The notes under the pieces were generated by a model. It was not told the DNA's origin, did not search any database, and saw nothing but the letters and a program-made list of their open reading frames with translations. From positions 62,001 through 126,000 of the forward strand of contig NZ_JACJOG010000028.1 in assembly GCF_014695375.1 (NCBI RefSeq): a DNA stretch of 64,000 nucleotides, given 5' to 3'. Every line of letters begins with the position of its first letter. The first letter of the stretch is position 1. This DNA is from Coleofasciculus sp. FACHB-T130 (GTDB lineage Bacteria; Cyanobacteriota; Cyanobacteriia; Cyanobacteriales; FACHB-T130). Made by a program: the position numbers and the translations under genes. Positions 9,639 to 17,337 of the stretch are shown piece by piece.

Positions 9639-10478
9639 TTAAAATTCTACGGAATTCTCATTTTTGCTGCCTGGTTTTAACAGCCAAAATCGACAAATTA
9701 ATCCGAAAATAAATACAGAAATCATAGAAAAGATTACAGAACCATCACCAAGATGCCAATATTCAAAAGCTTCTTTATTTGATAACCCTGCCAAAACCGT
9801 CATCAAAGCCACCCGTATCCCATTTAGCGTAAAGGCTACGATGACAGCAACGAATGGTAATAAAATCTTTTCCTTTAATTTAGTTGGAAAAATGAGTAAA
9901 ACAACTAAAGCTAACCCCAATAGCTGAAGGATAGTACCTACACCGGCACAAGCTCCGCCAATTTGTACAGACCCAGTTGGCAAACTTAAAATCTCCCCTT
10001 GCTGCACAACGGGGAATCCTAAAAACCAAAGAATAACAGATGTAAGTTTAGCGGTTAATAAAGATACATTAAAAAATTTCAATATTAATTCTTGATTTAA
10101 GACGAAAAAAGCCAGTAGCAGCAATTCCCGCCAATACTGCTTTAATCCTTTAACCCCAGAGGCAATTAAACCCAAGCCCAGCATTGAAATCAAAGGTGTA
10201 ACGTGAAGGGTAAAACCATAGCCGGGGTAAAGACTTTTAAAGAGTACCAAACTAATCAGTGCGAACCCAAAAATGCTAGAAAAATCATCGCTTTTCAGCT
10301 CTAATCCGTCCCGTTTCTGCCAAAGTAGGGATGATACCGCAGCCCAAAATAAGAAGCTTGTACTCAGCAGTTCAGTATTGCCACTCCTCCAAGTCAAAGT
10401 AAGATGAATTGTAATTAAGCCTGCCGCGATCGCTATCAACCAGAGTTTCAAGTCTTTGACAAGTTTTAGCCTGCTCAT
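9639..10478 (-). CDS. Cyanoexosortase (exosortase/archaeosortase family)
   Basis: A polytopic membrane protein of 279 residues (290 from the upstream GTG at 10511) with about seven hydrophobic helices. It shows the exosortase catalytic set in order: Cys in GGACAGVG (C188 counted from the GTG), Arg in NGIRVALM (R233) and His in EYWHLGDG (H253). Exosortases cleave C-terminal PEP-CTERM signals at the outer face of the inner membrane and are linked with exopolysaccharide production. The ATG at 10478 is preferred over the GTG because the extra 11 residues carry no recognisable feature. The convergent neighbour ends in a PEP-CTERM-like signal, so the two may be enzyme and substrate. The exact cyanoexosortase subtype is not decided. 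Confidence 0.85.
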   Translation of the reverse strand: MSRLKLVKDLKLWLIAIAAGLITIHLTLTWRSGNTELLSTSFLFWAAVSSLLWQKRDGLELKSDDFSSIFGFALISLVLFKSLYPGYGFTLHVTPLISMLGLGLIASGVKGLKQYWRELLLLAFFVLNQELILKFFNVSLLTAKLTSVILWFLGFPVVQQGEILSLPTGSVQIGGACAGVGTILQLLGLALVVLLIFPTKLKEKILLPFVAVIVAFTLNGIRVALMTVLAGLSNKEAFEYWHLGDGSVIFSMISVFIFGLICRFWLLKPGSKNENSVEF

Positions 10479-10524
10479 GATTCGATAAAAGTTTTGCTCG
10501 GTAGGACACACCCGCTGGCTGCGG

Positions 10525-11100
10525 CTATACTAAAGAACACCGACGCTGCAACGCTTTCCGTAATAGGACTTGATATTGTGGATCGTCAATGATGTAAGCA
10601 CCAAAGCGCTCTAAATGGGGGTTCATCATTTGGGCGTCAAAGAAAGCAAAATTGCGCGATCGCAATCTTTCCACCAACTTCACCATCGCCACCTTTGACC
10701 CCTCTGGAATCCGGTAGAACATAGATTCCCCAATAAACGCACCCCCGATGACAAGTCCTAAAATTCCTCCAGCCAGTTCCTCTCCCTGCCAAGTCTCGAA
10801 GCTATAAGCCCAACCCTCTTCATAGAGTGCCAAATAAATCTCTTGTAGTTCTGGGGAAATCCACGTTGTTTCTCGATCCGCACACCCAGCCACTACACCC
10901 TGGAAATCCCGATTGACAGCAACAGTAAAGCGTTCTTGGTTGAGAACACGCCGCAGTGACTTCGGGTAGCGAAACTGCCCATCGAGGGGAACGAGTGTTC
11001 TCTGACGGCTGGAATACCATCCCAAGCCATTGTCGTCATCCGCCATCAGGAAGTAGCCTTGGGCATACCCCTGAATAATGGTGGGAATATCAAACTCCAT
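10525..11100 (-). CDS. aat: Leucyl/phenylalanyl-tRNA--protein transferase
   Basis: Aat adds Leu or Phe to N-terminal Arg or Lys of proteins, marking them for ClpS-ClpAP degradation. At 191 residues it is the compact bacterial form. Signatures seen: GYFLMADDDNGLGWYSSRQRTLVPLD near the N-terminus is the entry to the fold (given here only as the family start), then TWISPELQEIYLALYEEGWA, the core GGAFIGESMFYR, SKVAMVKLVERL, and DAQMMNPHLERFGA. Order and spacing match the family. The gene follows the exosortase in the same direction by only 46 bases, so co-transcription is possible although the functions look unrelated. Confidence 0.93.
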   Translation of the reverse strand: MEFDIPTIIQGYAQGYFLMADDDNGLGWYSSRQRTLVPLDGQFRYPKSLRRVLNQERFTVAVNRDFQGVVAGCADRETTWISPELQEIYLALYEEGWAYSFETWQGEELAGGILGLVIGGAFIGESMFYRIPEGSKVAMVKLVERLRSRNFAFFDAQMMNPHLERFGAYIIDDPQYQVLLRKALQRRCSLV

Positions 11101-11286
11101 GCACTCAATCCAAGCGGGTTAATGACGTATTATCCGATCTATGTATATCTCTAACAGCCACAAATGGCTGCATAGATGTCCTGATGAGATACCACCTTAA
11201 TATCTAAAATACTGCCCCAACTTTTAGAATCATTGAGTCGGCATCTGAAATTTAAAAGCTGAGAAGCGAAAAGCTGATACGTGAAA

Positions 11287-11616
11287 ATGTCTCAACCCAT
11301 CCCACCGATCACCTTACCACCAGCCGAAAATCCTCAACAGGAGGGCAAATGGCTGCAAAGCGCATTGCACAAGTGGCTCGATGAAGAGTTTATTCCAGAG
11401 GCTGTCAATCAAGAGATTGCCCAACGAGCTTCCCAGATTTATGTCCGCCAGCGGATGGAAGGGGAAAACGACCTGGGTTCTCTGGTGATTGCCATTCTGA
11501 CAGAGATGCAGGCGTTTGATTTTTCCAGAAGTTTTTATAGCGAGTTTGCGATCGCGAATGCGGTCAGTGAATTGCTCTTAGACAGTCTTGGCATCGACCG
11601 CTGTTGCGGTCAATAG
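11287..11616 (+). CDS. Conserved cyanobacterial hypothetical protein
   Basis: A 109-residue soluble acidic protein with no signal peptide or membrane segment. The N-terminus is Pro-rich (SQPIPPITLPPAENPQ), followed by helices rich in Glu, Gln and Ala, and it ends in DRCCGQ. The ATG at 11287 is preferred to the in-frame GTG at 11281. I do not recognise a domain; the composition resembles small single-domain proteins common among cyanobacteria. It stands alone on the plus strand, divergent from aat and convergent with rpsN, and its last codons run into a heptamer tract. Confidence 0.75.
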   Translation: MSQPIPPITLPPAENPQQEGKWLQSALHKWLDEEFIPEAVNQEIAQRASQIYVRQRMEGENDLGSLVIAILTEMQAFDFSRSFYSEFAIANAVSELLLDSLGIDRCCGQ

Positions 11617-11680
11617 TCAATAGTCAATAGTCATTGGTCAAACGCAATCAACTAAAGACTAAAGACTAAAGACTAAAGAC
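11611..11680 (+). repeat. Heptamer tandem repeat, ten units
   Basis: Read in sevens: CAATAGT three times, CATTGGT, CAAACGC, AATCAAC, then TAAAGAC four times, ending on the first base of the rpsN stop codon complement. The first unit overlaps the stop of the upstream plus-strand gene. The tract fills the gap between the two convergent genes. Confidence 0.85.
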
Positions 11681-11982
11681 TACCAGCTAGACTTGACAAC
11701 TCCCGGCAACAGGCCTTGGTGTGCCCATTCCCGCATAACGTTGCGAGACAGACCAAAATCCCGGTATACGCCTCTAGGACGCCCAGTCACCCAGCAGCGA
11801 TTCCGCAGTCGTGTGGGCGCACTGTTGCGCGGCAGTTGCTGTATCTGCCGATGAATCGTCAGCTTCTGTTGTTGGGTTGTTGCATTCTCAAATGCTTCCT
11901 GCAACGTTTCACGCTTAGCGGCATACTTATCTACCAGCTTCTGGCGTTTTTTCTCCCGCTCAATCATGCTCTTTTTAGCCAT
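11680..11982 (-). CDS. rpsN: 30S ribosomal protein S14
   Basis: S14 is a late-assembling protein of the 30S head near the decoding region. The 100-residue length and sequence ([20 protein letters not shown] at the start; [21 protein letters not shown] near the end) identify the longer, zinc-free form: only one cysteine is present, without the paired CxxC motifs. TAGGA lies about seven bases before the ATG. As in other cyanobacteria the gene stands alone, outside the main ribosomal protein operon. Confidence 0.97.
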   Translation of the reverse strand: MAKKSMIEREKKRQKLVDKYAAKRETLQEAFENATTQQQKLTIHRQIQQLPRNSAPTRLRNRCWVTGRPRGVYRDFGLSRNVMREWAHQGLLPGVVKSSW

Positions 11983-12040
11983 GAATTATCCTACTTTGTT
12001 CCAGCAATAAAGACACCATTCTCCATTCTAGCGGATGGTA

Positions 12041-12757
12041 TCAATTAGAAGCTTCCACAATTTGAGGAGATGTGGCGAGGCTAATATTCACAGAATCTGA
12101 GGGCGACAAATTAGCAGAAGGACACAAATCCGCAAGGACACAAGCATGGCACACCGGATTTTTGGCTTTACAAATTGCCCGACCATGATAGACCAACCGA
12201 ATTGACCAGTTTTCCCAATCCTCTAGGGGCAATAGTCTCATTAAATCTCGCTCTATCCGCACTGGGTCTGTATATTCTGTCAAACCCAATCGGTAGCTGA
12301 GGCGCTTCACATGAGTATCCACTGTTACGCCTTGATTGATGCCGTAAGCGTGAGCCAGAACGACATTCGCCGTCTTTCGCGCTACTCCTGGTAATTCCAG
12401 CAACAATTCCATTCGTTTTGGCACCTGTCCTTTAAATTTCTCCACAATCAGGACGCAGGCACCTTGAATATTTTTAGCTTTATTGCGATAAAAGCCGGTT
12501 GAACGGATCAGGGTTTCCAACTCGGCAATATCAGCGTTTGCCAAAGCTGGGGCGTCGGGAAACCGAGAAAATAAGGAGGGGGTTACTTGATTCACCCGTT
12601 CATCGGTACATTGAGCGGAGAGAATGGTTGCGACCAATAACTGTACCGGCGTCTCGTAGTTCAGCGTACAGGGTGCATCTGGATACAATCGCTTCAGGCG
12701 AATCAAAATCTCCAAAGCACGCTGCTGCTTAGCTGACCATGTACGGGTAATGTTCAT
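12041..12757 (-). CDS. nth: Endonuclease III (DNA glycosylase/AP lyase)
   Basis: Nth removes oxidised pyrimidines from DNA and cleaves the abasic site. The 238-residue protein has the helix-hairpin-helix segment LPGVARKTANVVLAHAYG with the catalytic lysine, the catalytic aspartate in TVDTHVKRL, and the 4Fe-4S loop C-x6-C-x2-C-x5-C (CKAKNPVCHACVLADLC). A roughly 25-residue tail follows the cluster. In the hairpin the usual second glycine is alanine (GVARK). It shares direction with rpsN and rseP but sits 58 bases from rpsN, with no sign of functional coupling. Confidence 0.96.
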   Translation of the reverse strand: MNITRTWSAKQQRALEILIRLKRLYPDAPCTLNYETPVQLLVATILSAQCTDERVNQVTPSLFSRFPDAPALANADIAELETLIRSTGFYRNKAKNIQGACVLIVEKFKGQVPKRMELLLELPGVARKTANVVLAHAYGINQGVTVDTHVKRLSYRLGLTEYTDPVRIERDLMRLLPLEDWENWSIRLVYHGRAICKAKNPVCHACVLADLCPSANLSPSDSVNISLATSPQIVEASN

Positions 12758-12782
12758 AAATCGTCAATTGTCTAGTTGGTAG

Positions 12783-12802
12783 GGGCGCATGACCCTGCGC
12801 CC
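12783..12802. repeat. Short GC-rich hairpin between rseP and nth
   Basis: GGGCGCA (12783-12789) pairs with TGCGCCC (12796-12802). The surrounding TAGGGGCGCATGACCCTGCG style is a mobile palindrome type common between cyanobacterial genes. It could end rseP transcription but has no T run on either side. Confidence 0.5.
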
Positions 12803-12846
12803 GTACAGGTCAGTTATCCATTGTTAAAAACGATAGACAACTGCGT

Positions 12847-13938
12847 TCATTGCAAGAGTTTTTGAACCCACTCCAGGTTAGCAGTGTCTCGAACAATCAA
12901 GAAAATTCCCAAACCCAGAAGCAACATCAAACCAGTTTGCATAATGCCATCTTGGATTTGAGTCGGCAAAGGTTTACCCCGCAAGCCTTCAATCAATAAG
13001 AAAGCTAGTTGACCACCATCGAGAGCCGGTAGCGGCAATATGTTGATAATCGCAAGGTTAATGCTGATCAAGGCAGCAAACTGAAACAGATTCGCTGCGT
13101 CTGACTTGGCAATACTGGCACCAAGTTCCACAATTTTAACCGGCCCAGCAACCTGATCGGCTGTTTCGCCAAAGTTACTGATCAGTTGTACAAAGCCCTG
13201 AGCCGTTAAAACGACAAATTCTTGGTACTTTGTAGCCGCAGTGGTCAAAACTTCTACAGGATTCTTGAGGTGCCGACGCACTACTTTGCCGCTAGGAGCT
13301 AGCTGGACACCGATGCGACCTTTCCCATCGCTTCCGGGTTGCGGTGTCACGGTCAGGGAAATGATTTGACCTTGACGTTCAACGCTCAGGGGGACCGGCT
13401 GGTTGGGATTATTTTGAATGACCTCCATAAGCTTTGGAATGGCTTCCTTGGAGGCTTTCAGTGGTTGACCGTCTGCTAAGAGAATAATGTCTCCTGCTTT
13501 GATGCCAGCCTTGAGTGCAGCCGAACTTACGTCTGAGGCGACTTGGGGAACCAAGACACCAGGCTGATAATTAAATTCCTGAACGCCTACGAGACCCAGT
13601 TGAGTCGCTAGCAGCAAGTAAGCAAATAGCAAGTTGGCGATGACACCAGCGCTAATGACAATGGCTCTGTCGAGAATGGGTCGGTTGCGTAATAGATTGG
13701 GGTCTTCTGGAGGAATATCACTGTCGGGGTCATCATCAGGGAAACCGACAAATCCGCCTAAGGGAAAAGCCCGGATGGCATATTCGGTTTCCGGTCCCTG
13801 GTACTTCCAGAGGATCGGCCCAAAGCCGAGGGAGAAGCGGTTGACGTGAATTCCTTGAAGACGAGCTGCCATGAAATGACCCAGCTCATGTACCACAATC
13901 AAAAGCGCCAAGACTGCGATCGCCGCAAAAACAGGCAT
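12847..13938 (-). CDS. rseP: RseP-type site-2 metalloprotease with PDZ domain
   Basis: An intramembrane zinc protease of 363 residues. The first helix carries HELGH (residues 17-21), the third metal ligand region is LPALDGGQLAF near the C-terminus, and a PDZ domain lies between (about residues 120-200, LKAGIKAGDIILLADG). Four hydrophobic helices are visible. In bacteria such proteins release anti-sigma factors or clear signal peptides; in cyanobacteria targets are poorly known. It is upstream of nth on the same strand, 89 bases apart. A second, different site-2 protease lies at 51261-52760. Confidence 0.93.
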   Translation of the reverse strand: MPVFAAIAVLALLIVVHELGHFMAARLQGIHVNRFSLGFGPILWKYQGPETEYAIRAFPLGGFVGFPDDDPDSDIPPEDPNLLRNRPILDRAIVISAGVIANLLFAYLLLATQLGLVGVQEFNYQPGVLVPQVASDVSSAALKAGIKAGDIILLADGQPLKASKEAIPKLMEVIQNNPNQPVPLSVERQGQIISLTVTPQPGSDGKGRIGVQLAPSGKVVRRHLKNPVEVLTTAATKYQEFVVLTAQGFVQLISNFGETADQVAGPVKIVELGASIAKSDAANLFQFAALISINLAIINILPLPALDGGQLAFLLIEGLRGKPLPTQIQDGIMQTGLMLLLGLGIFLIVRDTANLEWVQKLLQ

Positions 13939-14152
13939 ATTAATAATTAATTCAACTAACTACATACTTCTTCATTCTACGGTGTTGCGTCCGGAAGCTG
14001 GGTGAGTTCAGGGAAGAGGAGCCGGAAAGCATCAAAATACAGAGTGAGGAATTCCTTCTTCGCCTCCCCGCAGAAATCGCTTCACCAAGCGCTCCCACTC
14101 TCGCCAACTTCAAATTTCATCGGGTGGTTAATGAAATGATTAAAAAAGATAG

Positions 14153-14186
14153 TTGACAGATGCTGAAAATTTTGAGAATCTAGATA
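14153..14186 (+). promoter_or_regulatory. Possible promoter of tRNA-Gly
   Basis: TTGACA at 14153-14158 matches a -35 box. Candidate -10 sequences are GAATCT at 17 bases spacing (weak) or TAGATA at 14181-14186 (spacing too long at 22). The position just before the tRNA supports a promoter, but the -10 is not convincing. Confidence 0.35.
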
Positions 14187-14199
14187 AAGATAAAGTTTT

Positions 14200-14271
14200 G
14201 CGGGTATAGCTCAGTGGTAGAGCGTCACCTTGCCAAGGTGAATGTCGCGCGTTCGAATCGCGTTACCCGCT
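14200..14271 (+). tRNA. tRNA-Gly (anticodon GCC)
   Basis: A 72-base cloverleaf. The acceptor stem GCGGGTA pairs with TACCCGC and the discriminator is T. The anticodon stem TCACC/GGTGA encloses loop TTGCCAA with anticodon GCC at 14232-14234. The T arm contains GTTCGAATC. The D arm contains the usual AGCTCAGTGGTAGAGC. CCA is not encoded. It decodes GGC and GGT glycine codons. Confidence 0.97.
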
Positions 14272-14551
14272 CTTCTGGTTAAAATCATATAAGAAGTAGC
14301 CCTTTCTTCAGGCATAGGTCTTCAGAGGTACAGAGGATAAATCTGATTATCTATAAGTCGGAGCATTTCTAGGCAAAGGTTTACAGTGTTAAAATTCGCC
14401 TAGATTGTCTGTGTCTTTAAAGGCATTCATTCAGTAGTACCCAGTCCGAAGAAAGGCGGTTGCTAGGTGCAAACTAAAAAAAGTCTAACAGACGAACCCG
14501 GTTCCGAAAATCTTAAGTTAACACTTTCATATCTTTGTTTAAATAGCGCTT

Positions 14552-14968
14552 GTGCCATCTCAGAAAGATCAGAAGATTGACTTAAATAACGATTACCCGT
14601 GCCCATGCCGACGTAGAGGGCGTTTAGTACCGATTACGCTGACAGAAGCGTTTGGCTGCGATCGCTGTCAGCAAATCTTCGTGGTTGAAGAGAGTGGGTA
14701 TGCGATCGAACAACTGTCTACAAGCTATCCCTACAAGCGATCGTGGCGGTGGACGGGTCATCGCTGGAGTACTGCTCATCCAGGGCTTGGGGACAGCTAC
14801 CTACCTGTTTCCTTAGGAATCATTGCGGTGGTACTGATCGCAGGGCTTTGCTTAGCTCAGATTTCACCTCCCGCCCCTCCTGGTATCATTATTGTGCTGT
14901 GTGCGATGGTGAGCGTGTTGGCGCTATTGGTGCCAGCGCTGATCATCTGGCTGACTCACCGACGTTAG
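14552..14968 (+). CDS. Zinc-ribbon-like two-helix membrane protein, hypothetical
   Basis: A 138-residue protein beginning with GTG. Residues about 17-45 carry two cysteine pairs (CPC and CDRC), suggesting a metal-binding ribbon; residues about 85-103 and 108-133 are hydrophobic helices separated by a Pro-rich turn. The protein would place the ribbon in the cytoplasm. It ends 4 bases before the proA ATG, so the two genes are probably co-transcribed and translationally close. I do not recognise the family beyond cyanobacterial occurrence; a role in proline synthesis is not implied. Confidence 0.75.
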   Translation: MPSQKDQKIDLNNDYPCPCRRRGRLVPITLTEAFGCDRCQQIFVVEESGYAIEQLSTSYPYKRSWRWTGHRWSTAHPGLGDSYLPVSLGIIAVVLIAGLCLAQISPPAPPGIIIVLCAMVSVLALLVPALIIWLTHRR

Positions 14969-14972
14969 CCCA

Positions 14973-16232
14973 ATGGCAATCAACGATATTACTCCGACCC
15001 CCGACCCAATGAACGCTGTTCGTCGCGCTTATGAAGCTTCCCTGGAATTGGCAACTACCAAGGGAGTAGAGCGCAGCCGTGCTGTCGCCGCAATGGCGCA
15101 GGCACTTCAGAGATCCTTAGACGATATTTTGGAAGCAAACACCCTGGATCTGGAAGCCAGTCGCGAAATGGCAGCACATGAGCTGATTTTAGATTGGCTG
15201 AAGCTGACACCTGAGCGGCTGCAAACCACCATCCACATTTTGCAACGGTTAGCTGAGTTGTCCGATCCGATCCGGCGGGTGATGAACGCGACTTATCAGC
15301 TAGAACACTCGCAAACTTACTCCCAGCTAATGCCGCTGGGGGTCATTGCATTGATTTACGAAGCCTTTCCGGAGCTAGGAGCGATCGCTGCCGGGATGTG
15401 TCTGAAAACTGGTAACAGCCTGATTCTCCGAGGTGGAAGTGAAGCTAGCCACTCGAATACGGTCATTGCCCAAGTTCTACAATCAGCCTTAGAACGAGCA
15501 GGTATGCCACCGGGTTGTCTGGAGCTACTACCATCAGAGCAAGGCGCTTCCATTCGGGATTTAGTCATTCAAGACCGATACATTAATTTGGTGATTCCCT
15601 ATGGTCGCCCTAGTTTAGTCCAAAAAGTGATCCAGCTCTCAACTGCACCCGTCTTAAAGTCGGCGATGGGAAACTGCTACCTCTATTGGTCGCCTACGGG
15701 TAGCTTAGAGATGGCTCGGAACGCAATTTTAGACAGTCATCAAAGCGAGCCAGACCCTGTTAATGCGATTGAAAAGGTTTTGATTCATCCAGCTTGCAAA
15801 CCTTCTTCTCTAACAATGCTTTGGAACAGTCTTAAGGAAAAAGGGTTTCAACTCAGAGGAGATAGGGATTTGGTGACACAATTTCCAGATTTGAAACTAG
15901 CTAATGAATTAGAGTGGAGTCAAGCCTATCTTGATAAGATTGTGGCTTTTAAACTGGTAGAGAGTATCGAGGAAGCCATTATTTGCATTAATCAATACAG
16001 CAGCGGTCACGCCGACTGTCTAGTTTCTGAATCCTATCAAGAAAGCCGCCAATTTGCTCTCGGCGTTAATAGTGCCTCAGTCTATCTCAATTCTTCTCCC
16101 CGATTTTCGCGTAACCCCAAGGGCGGAGACTCCTTATTTCTGGGAATGTCTAACCAAAAAGGACATCGCCGAGGGCCAATTGGCTTAGAATCTTTTACCA
16201 CCGTTAAGCACGTCGTGCAGGGACACAACTAA
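14973..16232 (+). CDS. proA: Glutamate-5-semialdehyde dehydrogenase
   Basis: ProA reduces glutamyl-5-phosphate to glutamate semialdehyde with NADPH, the second step of proline synthesis. The 419-residue protein has the aldehyde dehydrogenase-like fold: LGVIALIYEAFPEL in the cofactor domain, LKTGNSLILRGGSEASHSN, and the GADSVYLN-like late segment FALGVNSASVYLNSSPRF. The C-terminal half lacks the exact catalytic stretch of classical ProA: where most enzymes have GICHxY, this protein has GNCYLYW, so the catalytic cysteine is preserved. Some cyanobacteria have two ProA-like proteins and this may be the divergent one. A long hairpin follows the stop. Confidence 0.9.
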   Translation: MAINDITPTPDPMNAVRRAYEASLELATTKGVERSRAVAAMAQALQRSLDDILEANTLDLEASREMAAHELILDWLKLTPERLQTTIHILQRLAELSDPIRRVMNATYQLEHSQTYSQLMPLGVIALIYEAFPELGAIAAGMCLKTGNSLILRGGSEASHSNTVIAQVLQSALERAGMPPGCLELLPSEQGASIRDLVIQDRYINLVIPYGRPSLVQKVIQLSTAPVLKSAMGNCYLYWSPTGSLEMARNAILDSHQSEPDPVNAIEKVLIHPACKPSSLTMLWNSLKEKGFQLRGDRDLVTQFPDLKLANELEWSQAYLDKIVAFKLVESIEEAIICINQYSSGHADCLVSESYQESRQFALGVNSASVYLNSSPRFSRNPKGGDSLFLGMSNQKGHRRGPIGLESFTTVKHVVQGHN

Positions 16233-16307
16233 AAAGGCAAAAGAGAGAAGGATGAAGGGAAAACTGCTTCATCCTTCATCCTTTCTTTCCGCTCTCTTTT
16301 GCCTTTT
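16231..16307. terminator. Long inverted repeat between convergent proA and desaturase
   Basis: AAAAAGGCAAAAGAGAG and AAGGATGAAGG on the left find complements CCTTCATCCTT and CTCTCTTTTGCCTTTT on the right, with small mismatched inner segments. The right arm ends in T-rich sequence and the left begins with A, so it can terminate both convergent genes. Confidence 0.8.
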
Positions 16308-16313
16308 AACTAT

Positions 16314-17165
16314 TTATTGTTTACTCTCTTCGACCAGTTTTACCTTTGAGGCTAAACCGAGCGACTGAAGAAATTGAATGGTCATCCACGTTAGGTCAAT
16401 TTCCCACCACTTTAAGCCATGTCGAGCGGAATATTGAAAAGCATGGTGGTTGTTGTGCCAACCTTCGCCATAGGTGAGTAAAGCCACCCACCAACAATTA
16501 GTCGAGCGATCCTCAGATTCGTAAGTGCGATAGCCAAATTTATGCGTTGCACTGTTGACAAACCAAGTGCAGTGAAACACTGCAACGATCCGAACAAAAA
16601 TTCCCCAAACCACAAAAGGCCAACCGCCCAAGGCGTAAAGAATTAAACCTAAGACAACCTGAATGGGAATGAAATAGTTTTGTAAAAACTGATAGACCGG
16701 ATCGCCAGAAATATCTTTAGTAACCCGAGGGATGTCTGTATCCGCAGGGTTTTGATAAAGCATCCAGCCCATGTGACTCCACCAAAAGCCTTTGTTGGAA
16801 TCATGAGGATCTAAGTTTTCATCCGAGTGCAAATGATGGAGGCGATGTATGCCTATCCAGTTAATCGGACCTCCTTGGCAGGAAAGGGTGCCGCAGAGAA
16901 CAAAGAAGTATTCTAACCACTTAGGCGTTTGGAAACTACGATGCGTTACCAGACGATGAAATCCCAGCGTAATTCCCAAGCCACCCGTTACCCAGTGGAA
17001 AAAGACGGCGACACCAACCGCAGCCCAACTGAAGTTACTGGGAAATAGGGCGAAAAGCGCTGCGATGTGTAACGCAGCCATGTAGATAATAATGACCCAA
17101 TCAGGACGGAGAGGCGAGTCTTGTCTCACCTGTTCTTGATCTTTAGTTGTGGTCGCAACAGTCAT
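16314..17165 (-). CDS. desC: Acyl-lipid/acyl-CoA delta-9-type fatty acid desaturase
   Basis: A membrane di-iron desaturase of 283 residues. The three histidine boxes are HRLVTH, HRLHHLH and EGWHNNHH; four hydrophobic helices flank them. Cyanobacterial DesC introduces the first double bond at C9 of stearoyl chains bound to lipids, using ferredoxin. The second box reads HRLHH, fitting the delta-9 group. The gene is alone on the minus strand and divergent from the PLP enzyme gene, with about 170 bases between the starts. Some paralogues act on other chain positions, so regiospecificity is not proven. Confidence 0.92.
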   Translation of the reverse strand: MTVATTTKDQEQVRQDSPLRPDWVIIIYMAALHIAALFALFPSNFSWAAVGVAVFFHWVTGGLGITLGFHRLVTHRSFQTPKWLEYFFVLCGTLSCQGGPINWIGIHRLHHLHSDENLDPHDSNKGFWWSHMGWMLYQNPADTDIPRVTKDISGDPVYQFLQNYFIPIQVVLGLILYALGGWPFVVWGIFVRIVAVFHCTWFVNSATHKFGYRTYESEDRSTNCWWVALLTYGEGWHNNHHAFQYSARHGLKWWEIDLTWMTIQFLQSLGLASKVKLVEESKQ

Positions 17166-17337
17166 GCAGTAACCTTGATAAAAATTGTGCAGCCCAACCT
17201 GCTATTGGATTTGGGATTTTGATCTTGGTCTTGTAAGGGCGGCTTGTTTGCCCTGCTTTTACTGGAAATGCAAATTTTTACATTGCCAAAAGCTCCAAAA
17301 TCTAAAATAAATAAGAAATCTCTTTCTCCAGGTATTG

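Noticed and set aside
11180-11225. Hammerhead ribozyme core suggested by CTGATGAGATA
   Set aside because: The GAAA box is replaced by TAAA and no stem III partner exists; the weak stem II is probably chance.
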